From assembly GCA_046759145.1 (NCBI GenBank), contig JBHIBR010000030.1:1-10687 (forward strand): a DNA stretch of 10,687 bases, read 5' to 3'. A program made the translations under genes and the position numbers. Positions within the stretch are counted from its first letter, which is position 1. Each line of letters opens with the position of its first letter. Below the pieces are notes generated by a model that was not told where the DNA came from, searched no databases, and saw only the letters and a program-made list of their open reading frames with translations. Positions 1 to 9,970 of the stretch are shown one piece after another. Origin of the DNA: JBHIBR01 sp046759145 [NCBI: Nitrospinota bacterium] (lineage in GTDB: Bacteria > UBA8248).

Positions 1-63
1 GACCGGCCGCATCCCCCTCCTGAACTCGGTGAGCTTCCCAGCCACCCCCCTCGCATGGCCCAT
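1..63 (-). CDS. Possible 5' end of an unidentified gene, cut by the left edge
   Basis: An ATG at 63-61 on the minus strand opens one base after the TAG stop of the upstream gene (67-65), and the frame stays open to the window edge for 21 codons. In-frame GTG (45) and ATG (12) codons are alternative starts. The short peptide contains GKLTEFRRGMRPV, which I do not recognise. The only support is the spacing, which continues the near-overlapping pattern of the operon, plus the lack of a stop. No convincing Shine-Dalgarno sequence precedes ATG 63. An AGGAGG lies just before ATG 12, but at only 3 nt, which is short. It may equally be the start of an intergenic region. Confidence 0.3.
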   Translation of the reverse strand, partial: MGHARGVAGKLTEFRRGMRPV

Positions 64-64
64 C

Positions 65-1012
65 CTAACTTCGGATGGCCAGGGAATCAATCGCCGGAGC
101 GCGGTAATACCAGAAGGACCGCTGGTAGATGTCTCCTGGAAGGGGCAACCCATCCGCCCCGGGGGGCAGGGTCCCCCGCTCCCCCCAGAGGCGACCGAGC
201 CTGCGGAGGGCGGGGAGCACAGCCCCCTCCACCTCCAGCGGTCGCTCCCGCGCCAGGATGATGAGCCGCACCTGTCGCCCCGAGGGCCGGATGGGGGCGA
301 TGGCCGCCGCCTCGCGCCCCGCCTCCCGCCGGAGTGCGCCTCCCCCGCCCGGAGCTGCCACCACCTCCGACACCCTCCCGCCCTCGTCCAGGGTGGCCAC
401 GTAGAGATGGACCGGCCGGAGGGCCAGCAGGCGGACCGAGAGGGTATCCTCGGGGCCGAGCACGCCGCCGCCCAGCGCGGAGGCCCGGGAGCCGTCCGGC
501 AGGATCCGCTCCACCCGGAGGGCCACCGGAGGCCTCTGCCAGGCAGGCGGCGGGGCGGGCAGGGAAAAGCCCCGCGGGCGCGGAGCGAGCAGGAACAGGT
601 TCCAGGGGATACCCCCCAGGCTCACCCGGGCCTCCACACGGGCGAGACGCCTGCGTTCCGGCTTCTGCGGCTTGGGCGCCACCGGCCAGAAGAAGGAGCG
701 GGGGGGCAGTCGGGGGGGGCGCGGCCTCTCGATGACCACGAGCTCCGCCCGCACCCGGAGGTCTCCCTCCACCAGGCGAAGGCCCCCGAAGAGGACGGCC
801 TGGGCCTGAGAATAGCGGGCGGCCGCCACCGCCAGAGCCTCTCGGTAGCCCATCCGGGAGCGGAGGGCGCCCACCCAGCGCCGCGTCAGGTCGTTGGGGT
901 AGACCTCGATCCTCCGCCCGTCGTGGAGGGCGCGGGCGAGCTCTTCCTCGAGGACCCGGGAGAGGAGTCTCCGTTCCCCCGCCGCCTCATCGGCGAAGAA
1001 GCTCACTTCCAC
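65..1012 (-). CDS. TolB/FlgO-like N-terminal domain plus DUF4384-like protein, probably the 3' part of a split lipoprotein gene
   Basis: This 315-residue ORF starts at a GTG that overlaps the end of the preceding lipoprotein ORF by 10 nt. Residues 1-95 fit the alternating strand/helix pattern of the TolB-N, FlgO and LpoB/CsgG-like group: a first strand EVSFFADE, a helix LSRVLEEELARAL, a strand RIEVYP, a helix rich in alanine, a strand AVLFGGLRL, then VRAELVV. A proline-rich linker (about 96-165) follows. Residues 185-265, with VHLYVATLDEGGRVSEVV, resemble the DUF4384 domain of envelope proteins. There is no signal peptide of its own. The domain begins exactly at its first strand, with the expected leading helix encoded in the upstream ORF. 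I therefore infer that both ORFs were one lipoprotein of about 400 residues. Family assignment is by pattern only. Function is unknown; related folds act in periplasmic or outer-membrane-linked assemblies. Confidence 0.7.
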   Translation of the reverse strand: MEVSFFADEAAGERRLLSRVLEEELARALHDGRRIEVYPNDLTRRWVGALRSRMGYREALAVAAARYSQAQAVLFGGLRLVEGDLRVRAELVVIERPRPPRLPPRSFFWPVAPKPQKPERRRLARVEARVSLGGIPWNLFLLAPRPRGFSLPAPPPAWQRPPVALRVERILPDGSRASALGGGVLGPEDTLSVRLLALRPVHLYVATLDEGGRVSEVVAAPGGGGALRREAGREAAAIAPIRPSGRQVRLIILARERPLEVEGAVLPALRRLGRLWGERGTLPPGADGLPLPGDIYQRSFWYYRAPAIDSLAIRS

Positions 1013-1256
1013 CAGCCCACGAGCCCGGGGCGCTCCCGCAGGAGCGCCCTGCGGGCCGCCGCCGCCTCCTCCGCAATGGCGCGGGCAAGGGGCGAGGCTA
1101 CTGACTGCAGGTCAGGAAAGCGGGCGGGCAGCGTGCGCCATTGGACGGCCGGGCGCGTGGCGCAGGAGGGGAGCAAAGCCGCCGCCACAAGGAGGGCCAA
1201 TCGAAAGAGCCGCCCCTTCCCGCGCGCGCCGGGGAGGGGAAAACCCCCGCCTCCCC

Positions 1257-1260
<4 letters not shown>
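1003..1260 (-). CDS. Small predicted lipoprotein, or the N-terminal part of a frameshifted lipoprotein
   Basis: The ORF starts at a GTG whose GTGA overlaps the TGA stop of kdsA by 4 nt, which suggests translational coupling. The 85-residue product has a basic N-region (R14, K15, R17, R20), a hydrophobic core LALLVAAALL (21-30) and a lipobox-like LPSC ending at Cys33. This predicts export and lipid attachment by signal peptidase II; proline at -2 is not ideal. After Cys33 only about 50 residues remain, ending in a helix (ASPLARAIAEEAAAARRALL) and RPGLVGWWK. That tail looks like the helix that precedes the first strand of FlgO/TolB-N-type domains. One extra G in the GGG run at 1018-1016 would change the end to PGLVGLVEVSFF and join it in frame with the next ORF. 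A genuine two-gene arrangement is possible but less likely. Confidence 0.65.
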
Positions 1261-4500
<3,240 letters not shown>

Positions 4501-4510
4501 AGGGCCTCCC

Positions 4511-5902
4511 TCAATAGGCGTGCTTGCTGATGAGGCCCTTCCACAGCGTGAGCCAGAGGATCTCGAGGTCGAAGAGGAGGGACCAGTGCTCGATGTAGTA
4601 GAGGTCGCACTCGATGCGCTTCTCGAGCGAGGTGTCCCCCCGCCAGCCGTTCACCTGGGCCCAGCCCGTGATGCCGCTCTTCACCTTGTGGCGGAGCATG
4701 TAGCCCGGGACCGAGCGCCGGAACTGCTGGACGAACACAGGACGTTCGGGACGGGGGCCGACCAGGCTCATCTCCCCGCAGAGCACGTTCCAGAGCTGGG
4801 GGAGTTCATCCAGACTGGTGCGGCGGAGGAGAGCGCCGAGGGAGGTGCGTCGCGCGTCGCCCCGCCGGGCCCAGACCGCGCCCGTCTCCCGCTCTGCGTC
4901 CACGCCCATCGAGCGGAATTTCAGCATCTCGAAGCGCACCCCGTCAAGGCCCATGCGCTCCTGCCGGAAGAGCACCGGGCCCGGCGAGGTGAGCTTGATG
5001 GCGAGGGCGATGAGGGCCATCAGGGGGGACAGCACCCCCAGGAGCAGGGAGGCGATGACCACATCCGCCCCCCGCTTCACCCACCTGCGCCAGCCGAAGA
5101 GGGGGCTCTCGCTCAGGTTCACCACCGGGAGCCCCGCCAGCTCCTCCACCCCCGCGTGGAGACGCATGAAGTGGAGCAGGTCGGGCACCACGCGCACGTC
5201 CGCCGTCTCGTCCGCGAGCTCCACCATCATGGCCTCCAATTCATCGTGTTCGGCCAGGGGGAGGGCCAGGTAGACGTCGCTCGCGCCCATCTCGGCCAGC
5301 GCCCGCCGCAGGTCGGGGTAGCCCCCGAGCCGCTGGAGGCCCCCCGGCGTCCTCCCTTCGGGGGAGAGGGCGCCCACCAGGTGGAAACCCAGGGCCGCGT
5401 GGCTCTTGAGGGCCTCGGCGACGCGCTCCGCCACCGGCCCGTGCCCCACCAGGAGCGTCCGTCGCACGTCCACCCCCCGACGGCGGAGCTTGCGGATGAT
5501 GGACCAACCGATGAGCCGCGCCCCCCAGAGGAAGAAGGGGGAGGCCGCCCAGAAATAGGCCATCATGACCCGCGAGTAGGAGCGCTCGCGGTAGAAGAAG
5601 GTGAGGGCCATGAGGCAGAGCGCCACCCCGGTCGCGGCCTTGAGGATGGGGACGAACCCCTCCTCGCGGGCCCGGGCGGGGACCCTTTCGTAGAGCCCCG
5701 TGATGCGGGCCACGAAGAGCCAAAAGAGGAGGAGGAACGGGAGGAGCTCCAGATAGGGACTCAGGGGGACAAACCCCCGGGTCAGGGGAACGATCCCCGC
5801 GTAGAACCGGACGTAGTAGGCGGCCAGCCAGCACAAGGAGAGAGAGAGCAGGTCACACAGGAGCAAGACCGCAACGTTCAGCTGGCCATATTTCTTCAGC
5901 AC
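4511..5902 (-). CDS. Undecaprenyl-phosphate sugar phosphotransferase (WcaJ/WbaP-type priming enzyme)
   Basis: The product (463 aa) should transfer a hexose-1-phosphate from a UDP-sugar to undecaprenyl phosphate, starting assembly of an O-antigen or exopolysaccharide unit at the inner membrane. Residues 8-130 hold four hydrophobic segments. A soluble Rossmann-like part follows, with TLLVGHGP (149-156) and GASDVYLALP (206-215). A fifth hydrophobic segment (280-303) leads into the catalytic bacterial sugar transferase domain: SPGPVLFRQERMG (306-318), MLKFRSM (326-332), RRTSLDELPQLWNVL (360-374), MSLVGPRPE (378-386) and SGITGWAQVNG (409-419). Length and layout match the polyprenyl glycosylphosphotransferases. 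The GTG start at 5902 overlaps the GT4 gene by 7 nt; the frame is open farther upstream, but only as a shadow of that gene. The sugar (glucose or galactose) cannot be told from the sequence. Confidence 0.9.
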   Translation of the reverse strand: MLKKYGQLNVAVLLLCDLLSLSLCWLAAYYVRFYAGIVPLTRGFVPLSPYLELLPFLLLFWLFVARITGLYERVPARAREEGFVPILKAATGVALCLMALTFFYRERSYSRVMMAYFWAASPFFLWGARLIGWSIIRKLRRRGVDVRRTLLVGHGPVAERVAEALKSHAALGFHLVGALSPEGRTPGGLQRLGGYPDLRRALAEMGASDVYLALPLAEHDELEAMMVELADETADVRVVPDLLHFMRLHAGVEELAGLPVVNLSESPLFGWRRWVKRGADVVIASLLLGVLSPLMALIALAIKLTSPGPVLFRQERMGLDGVRFEMLKFRSMGVDAERETGAVWARRGDARRTSLGALLRRTSLDELPQLWNVLCGEMSLVGPRPERPVFVQQFRRSVPGYMLRHKVKSGITGWAQVNGWRGDTSLEKRIECDLYYIEHWSLLFDLEILWLTLWKGLISKHAY

Positions 5903-7074
5903 GGGGGCACCCCCGCCGGGGAGCGAGCTCGGTCCACCGAACGGCGGTGCCGCTCGGCCGCCTCCTCCACCCAGGCGGCCAGGGCGGCGCGGAAGCTCTC
6001 CCGGCTGAACCTCCGGGCCCGGGCGCGGCAGGCGGCGGGCGAGAAGCACCCCTCTACTTCCTCGAAGCGGCGCACCGCCGCCGCCAGGCTCTCGGGCGTC
6101 TGCTCCCCGAAGAAAAGGCCCGTGGGGGGTTCCTCCCCCGCTCCGTCCAGCCCCACCACCGTCTCCAGCGCCCCGCCGCGGCCGAAGGCAACGACGGGCC
6201 TGCCCGCCGCCATGGCCTCGAGGGGTACGATCCCGAAGTCCTCCTCCCCCGGAAAGATGAGGGCGCGGGCGCGGGCGTAGAGCGAAGCGAGGGCCTCGTC
6301 GCTCTGCCACCCCAGGAACTCCGCGTTGGAGGGGGCATCCCGCTGAAGCCGACGCATCTCCGGCCCCGTCCCCACCACCTTGAGGGGGGATCCCAGGCGC
6401 CGGAAGGCAGCGAGGGCGAGGTCTGTGCGCTTGTAGGGGACCATGGCGGCCACGAGGAGGTAGTACCCCTCGGGCTCTTCCTCCCGCTCGAAACGGGAGA
6501 GGTCCACGAAGGGGTGGATCACCTGACACTGCCGGCCATAGTAGCGCTGTACCCGCCGGGCCACCGCCTCGGAGATGGCGCAGAAGGCGTCCACCCGGTG
6601 GACCGAGGCGGCGTCCCAGAGCCGCAGGTAGTGGATGAGGGGAGGGACCAGCAGGCGCCCCACGGGCCCCAGGCGGCCCTCGCCGAAATAGTCGTGGTAG
6701 CCGCTCCAGGCGTAGCGCATCGGGGTGTGGAGGTAGCAGAGGTGTGGCGTCTCAGGCCGCGTCAGGGCCCCCTTGGCGACGCAGTGGCTGCTGCTGATGA
6801 CGAGGTCGAAGCCTCGCAGGTCGAACTGCTCCACGGCGAGGGGCATCAGGGGGAGGTAGCGGCGGTAGTGCCGGCGAGCAGCCGGCAGGCGCTGGAGGAA
6901 GGAGGTGTGGATGGGGTGCGCCTCGATGGCGGGGCTCACGCTCCCTTCCCGGTGGACGAGCGTGAAGATCTCCGCCCCCGGGAAGAGCTCGCAGAGGACC
7001 TCCAGGACCCGCTCGCCCCCCCGCATCCCCGTGAGCCAATCGTGGATGAGAGCCACCCGCATGCCATTTCGCAT
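5896..7074 (-). CDS. Glycosyltransferase family 4 (GT-B fold), probably mannosyltransferase-like
   Basis: The 392-residue protein begins VALIHDWLTGMRGGERVLEVL, typical of GT4 enzymes of the WbaZ/WcaC kind that build O-antigen and exopolysaccharide repeat units. The N-terminal GT-B domain covers about 1-195, including CYLHTPMRYAW (113-123) and AISEAVARRV (166-175). The C-terminal nucleotide-sugar domain has LVAAMVPYKRTDLALAAF (207-224; Lys215 for phosphate binding), VVGTGPE (233-239) and the EX7E motif Glu278 to Glu286 in EEDFGIVPLEAMAAGRPVVAF. It has no signal peptide and would act on the cytosolic face of the inner membrane. GAGG lies about 10 nt before ATG 7074; ATG 7062 is an alternative start. 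Donor and acceptor sugars are unknown. Its end overlaps the priming transferase start, linking it to the same repeat unit. Confidence 0.9.
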   Translation of the reverse strand: MRNGMRVALIHDWLTGMRGGERVLEVLCELFPGAEIFTLVHREGSVSPAIEAHPIHTSFLQRLPAARRHYRRYLPLMPLAVEQFDLRGFDLVISSSHCVAKGALTRPETPHLCYLHTPMRYAWSGYHDYFGEGRLGPVGRLLVPPLIHYLRLWDAASVHRVDAFCAISEAVARRVQRYYGRQCQVIHPFVDLSRFEREEEPEGYYLLVAAMVPYKRTDLALAAFRRLGSPLKVVGTGPEMRRLQRDAPSNAEFLGWQSDEALASLYARARALIFPGEEDFGIVPLEAMAAGRPVVAFGRGGALETVVGLDGAGEEPPTGLFFGEQTPESLAAAVRRFEEVEGCFSPAACRARARRFSRESFRAALAAWVEEAAERHRRSVDRARSPAGVPPC

Positions 7075-7205
7075 TGTAGCCCCGCCTCGAGGCCAGCGGC
7101 AATCCCACCAGGGATGTGGGCGTCAGCATGACGGAAGGGCCGCCCCAATTGCAACCGATGAGGAGTCCCCAACAGATGGGGTTGGGAGCGAGCGCGAGGG
7201 CAACA

Positions 7206-7328
7206 TCACTGGGAAGGGAAGCTCTGAGGAGGAAGGCCAAGAACCATAAGGGCAGGCAGCACCGGGGCCATCTGAAAAGGCGAAGCCATCACGAACAATG
7301 CCATCAAGACAAAGACCTGCCTCTTCAT
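7206..7328 (-). CDS. 40-residue hydrophobic small ORF coupled to the methyltransferase gene
   Basis: The ATG at 7328-7326 overlaps the methyltransferase TGA as ATGA, and AGGAG lies 6 nt upstream (7339-7335), so translation start signals are good. The product begins MKRQVFVLMALFVM, with two basic residues followed by a hydrophobic stretch, then SPFQMAPVLPALMVLGL, and ends PPQSFPSQ before TGA. It could be a small inner-membrane protein, a secreted peptide or the surviving N-terminus of a larger membrane protein. The pattern basic start, hydrophobic helix, PF, then LP resembles the N-termini of O-antigen polymerase or ligase proteins, which this cluster otherwise lacks. That is inference only, as 40 residues are too few to assign a family. 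Confidence 0.5.
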   Translation of the reverse strand: MKRQVFVLMALFVMASPFQMAPVLPALMVLGLPPQSFPSQ

Positions 7329-8260
7329 GCTCCTCTCCTGGCCAAGGCGACGATGTTATAGCCTTCGAAAAAGGGATAAAAGATCGGAAGAGTCAGGATG
7401 GTAGGAATCCACATTAAGGCATCCCTAAGCCTGCGCATCTTCGAACCTAACCTACCGATCTTCTCCAGGGAGGTTGACCTGTTCGGCGATGTCTCCCCTT
7501 TGGGCACCACAAGGCCTTTAGCGTAGAGGTTCAGTATTTTGTAGAGCAAGATCCTCACGAGATAGCCGTAAAAGAAGTTGATCGACAAGGGGATCGGCGT
7601 GCGTTCGATCTGCAAGATCTCAAAGCCCAACGCCTCCAAGAGCCTTCGCAGCGATCTCTCGCTCCACTGCGTCAGATGGTGCGGTGGATAGTCATTAAAT
7701 TCCCGGACCGGCCAACGATCTCTGTTGGGAACGCTTAGGGCGATACGCCCACCTGGTTTCAGGAGCTCCTTCATCTCCCCGAGGAACAGCGCGGGTGACT
7801 CGACATGTTCCAAGACCTCGAAAGAGGTGATGGCATCAAAGATCTCATGGGGCTGTCCTCGTCGAAATTCTTCCAGCGTCGTGGCAAAGAGAGACTCGAT
7901 CCCGAACCGCCTTTTGCCCGCCTCTATGGCCTCCACGGAGAAATCGATGCCGCTGGCTTCATACCCTTCCTTTGAGGCATAGGCGACGAAAGTCCCAGCG
8001 CCGCAACCGATATCCAGGAGCTTCCCTTTTTTAGGCAGGTTCTTAAGGGCCCACGAGAAGTACCACATGATCCGGTCGTCAACGGCGATATGCCGAACAA
8101 TGTACGCTTTGTCGTACCATCCGCCGCCCTGCGTTTTCATGGGGTCTGAGAAGACCAAATCGCAAGAGGGACAGTAATACAGCGCGTAATCCCCACACCG
8201 CTCCACAAAGCGAAATCCTTCTCCGGCCCGGCAGACTGGGCATACGAACTTGGATTTCAT
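7325..8260 (-). CDS. Class I SAM-dependent methyltransferase with N-terminal zinc ribbon
   Basis: Starting at ATG 8260 the protein has 311 residues. An N-terminal zinc ribbon uses Cys7, Cys10, Cys30 and Cys33 (CPVC and CPSC). A UbiG-like SAM-binding domain follows: motif I LLDIGCGAGTF (81-91), GIDFSVEAIEAGK with the acidic ribose-binding residue, FEVLEHV and LKPGGRIALSVPN. The C-terminal 100 residues are rich in aromatic and hydrophobic stretches (SINFFYGYLVRILLYKIL and TILTLPIFYPFF), suggesting contact with the membrane. Genes of this type are common in O-antigen and exopolysaccharide clusters, where they methylate sugars or glycan ends; the substrate here is unknown. GGAGG lies 4 nt before ATG 8260, preferred over a GTG nine codons earlier. 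G+C is visibly lower than in the Kdo genes. Confidence 0.88.
   Translation of the reverse strand: MKSKFVCPVCRAGEGFRFVERCGDYALYYCPSCDLVFSDPMKTQGGGWYDKAYIVRHIAVDDRIMWYFSWALKNLPKKGKLLDIGCGAGTFVAYASKEGYEASGIDFSVEAIEAGKRRFGIESLFATTLEEFRRGQPHEIFDAITSFEVLEHVESPALFLGEMKELLKPGGRIALSVPNRDRWPVREFNDYPPHHLTQWSERSLRRLLEALGFEILQIERTPIPLSINFFYGYLVRILLYKILNLYAKGLVVPKGETSPNRSTSLEKIGRLGSKMRRLRDALMWIPTILTLPIFYPFFEGYNIVALARRGA
7335..7339 (-). promoter_or_regulatory. Shine-Dalgarno AGGAG for the small hydrophobic ORF
   Basis: AGGAG sits 6 nt upstream of ATG 7328, inside the last codons of the methyltransferase gene. It is the main sequence evidence that the 40-residue ORF is translated rather than accidental. Confidence 0.45.
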
Positions 8261-8321
8261 CCTTCCTCCAATGACAGCACAGTGCACGTCAAGCGGATTT
8301 TGGCCCTGCGTTCAGTACACT

Positions 8322-8344
8322 CCCGAAAAACTGCCCCGTTCGGG
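8322..8344. other. Inverted repeat in the methyltransferase leader
   Basis: CCCGAA (8322-8327) and TTCGGG (8339-8344) can form a 6-bp stem with an 11-nt loop; CCCGTTCGGG (8335-8344) is a shorter alternative palindrome. It lies between the flippase stop and the methyltransferase start, downstream of a candidate minus-strand promoter. Neither strand shows a U-run after the stem, so I do not call a terminator. It may be a leader structure or chance. Confidence 0.25.
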
Positions 8345-8373
8345 TTTAGACCATCCTCCCATTGATGCCCGTT

Positions 8374-8402
8374 AGACTATGCCACACATTATTTGCTGTC
8401 AA
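8374..8402 (-). promoter_or_regulatory. Candidate sigma-70-type promoter for the methyltransferase gene
   Basis: On the minus strand a perfect TTGACA (8402-8397) is followed after 17 nt by TAGTCT (8379-8374), a weak -10 with 3 of 6 consensus bases. The spacing is ideal and the site lies in the 163-bp gap between the flippase stop and ATG 8260. It would give a leader of about 100 nt. It could let the methyltransferase and downstream genes be expressed apart from the flippase. Confidence 0.35.
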
Positions 8403-8423
8403 TGTCCCAAGCCCCCCATTCTC

Positions 8424-9788
8424 CTAATGCGCGAGCCGCCAGGCGAGGGCCAGGGCCGCCGAGCAAATTGCAAGCTTCACAGCGATGCCCTTGGGAGAGA
8501 GGGGGGCGCAGCGACGGCGGTACTCCCAAAGCAGGATTCCCCCCGCCGCCAGGGCAGCCCATTCCGCTGCTGGAAGGCCCAAATGCTTGAGCTTTGGTAT
8601 CAAGACGAAAGCTGCTAACCAATAGAGAGCATTGTAAGCAGCTTGAAAAAGGGCTGCCTCCTTCACGTCCCCCTTGGCAGAGAGAGCGGTGGCCAAGACC
8701 GTGTAGCCGGCCGTCACCATGAAAGGAACGGCCAGGAGGAACATGACGTCGACCATCGGGAGCCACGCCCTTCCATAGACGGCCGGCACCCACCACGGAC
8801 TGAGGGCTGCCATGAGAGCGATCGTCGGTGCGATGAGCCAATAGAGGAGGTTCAGGCTTCTTTGGACCAAGTCGTTCAAAGCCAAGGGCTGGTCCTGTAG
8901 CTTCGAATACGCGCTCATCCCGACGCGAAAGGTCAAGGTCACAAGGACCCTTGGGTACTCTAGGATCCTATACGCCAATTGGACGTAGCCGAGAGCCTGC
9001 GCGTTCACGAGAAAGCCGACCAGGACGGGACCGGCGTGGACCGGGAGCCATTGAAGCAAGGTGAAGGCGAGGTAAGCAGGGGCAAACCGCGCGATCCCCC
9101 TGAGCGCCCCGAGATCCCATCCCAAACCCACTCGACGGGAGATCGTGAAATGCGAGTAAAGGGCCGACGTGGCGCCTCGAAGCGCGTTCCCCAGTGTCAG
9201 CCCCCATACGCCGTGCCCCAAGAACACGCCGGCGACCGCACAGAGATTGAAGACAAAGATGTCCAACAGCTCGGCGGCAGCTGGTTTGCGATAGTCCATC
9301 CTCCGTTCCGCCAAAGCCAAGGCCGTCCAACGCCAGCAGTAAAAGTAGCCACCAACGCCAGCTCCCCGCACAAGAGGGGTCAAGGCTTCATCCCCAAAGT
9401 AACGGCTGAGGGAGGGGGCAACGACGAAAATCGTCAAGAGGGCGCCCAGCGCGCCGATCACGTGCTGCAACGTAAAACAGGTTTGGATCTCTTTCGGGCC
9501 GGGCTCCCGGGGGCTCCGTACCAGGTAGCCCCATACCCCGAGGCTGATCAAAGTATGCAGGGTCAAGATGAAGTAGGATATGGCATAAAGTCCCCAGAAT
9601 CTCGGCCCCAGAAGGCGGGCGACGACAACGCTTCCGCTGAAGTTCAGGATGAAGCCAACGCCATAACGTACCAAAAAAACCCCTGCTCCTTTCAGAGCAG
9701 TCCCTTCGAGCTCCCTCGTCGCCCCGCGTTCAGCTCCCGGCCGGCGTCCCCCAGCTAGTAAACGCACAATCGCTTTGAGGAAGGACAT
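8424..9788 (-). CDS. Wzx-like polysaccharide flippase (MOP superfamily)
   Basis: The 454-residue protein is almost wholly hydrophobic, with about a dozen transmembrane stretches. Its opening matches the polysaccharide-synthesis family: ALKGAGVFLVRYGVGFILNF, then VVVARLLGPRFWGLYAISYF near residues 50-70. Such flippases move undecaprenyl-linked oligosaccharide across the inner membrane in Wzx/Wzy assembly; its neighbours (priming transferase, GT4) fit that role. Later segments include LGYVQLAYRILEYPRVLVTL and a C-terminal pair of helices ending CSAALALAWRLAH. I chose ATG 9788, preceded by GAGGA at 8-nt spacing; ATG 9803, five codons earlier, is possible but has only a weak purine-rich site. The frame is intact. 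G+C is below that of the Kdo genes. A teichuronic-acid or O-unit exporter of the same family is the main alternative. Confidence 0.85.
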   Translation of the reverse strand: MSFLKAIVRLLAGGRRPGAERGATRELEGTALKGAGVFLVRYGVGFILNFSGSVVVARLLGPRFWGLYAISYFILTLHTLISLGVWGYLVRSPREPGPKEIQTCFTLQHVIGALGALLTIFVVAPSLSRYFGDEALTPLVRGAGVGGYFYCWRWTALALAERRMDYRKPAAAELLDIFVFNLCAVAGVFLGHGVWGLTLGNALRGATSALYSHFTISRRVGLGWDLGALRGIARFAPAYLAFTLLQWLPVHAGPVLVGFLVNAQALGYVQLAYRILEYPRVLVTLTFRVGMSAYSKLQDQPLALNDLVQRSLNLLYWLIAPTIALMAALSPWWVPAVYGRAWLPMVDVMFLLAVPFMVTAGYTVLATALSAKGDVKEAALFQAAYNALYWLAAFVLIPKLKHLGLPAAEWAALAAGGILLWEYRRRCAPLSPKGIAVKLAICSAALALAWRLAH

Positions 9789-9826
9789 AGTGGTTGTCCT
9801 CATTCGCTTCTTCGGAAAAGGCCAGA

Positions 9827-9855
9827 AAAATACAACATGGCTTGCGCCCAGTAAA
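9827..9855 (-). promoter_or_regulatory. Candidate promoter upstream of the flippase gene
   Basis: TTTACT (9855-9850), a 17-nt spacer and TATTTT (9832-9827) on the minus strand each match 4 of 6 consensus bases of the sigma-70 elements. Transcription would start near 9820, just ahead of the flippase starts at 9803 and 9788. The A/T-rich patch stands out in otherwise G+C-rich DNA. This would be the first promoter of the polysaccharide cluster. Confidence 0.3.
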
Positions 9856-9930
9856 ATGGCCTATTCCGGCAATTCCGTTTCCTGCTGAGCACGATGGCGC
9901 ACACCCGGGGCGGAGGCGCCGAGAGGAGAC

Positions 9931-9970
9931 AGGAAGTGCCAGGCGCACAAAGGAAGTGTCCGACGCACTC
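9931..9970. repeat. Two-copy 20-bp imperfect tandem repeat with palindromic cores (REP-like)
   Basis: Two adjacent 20-bp units (9931-9950 and 9951-9970) both begin AGGAAGTG and match at 15 of 20 positions. Each core is a short imperfect inverted repeat: GTGCCAGGCGCAC (9936-9948) and GTGTCCGACGCAC (9956-9968), with GTGC/GCAC or GTG/CAC arms. The form resembles repetitive extragenic palindromes, and motifs of the kind GTGCCTGGCAC and GTGTCCGACAC recur in many bacterial genomes. Whether this one recurs in the genome cannot be seen here. It sits between divergent genes and could also be a regulator-binding site. Confidence 0.4.

Noticed and set aside
5903-6529. N-terminal extension of the priming transferase frame
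   Set aside because: It overlaps the GT4 gene and has no similarity to the family; GTG 5902 gives the usual length and first transmembrane helix.
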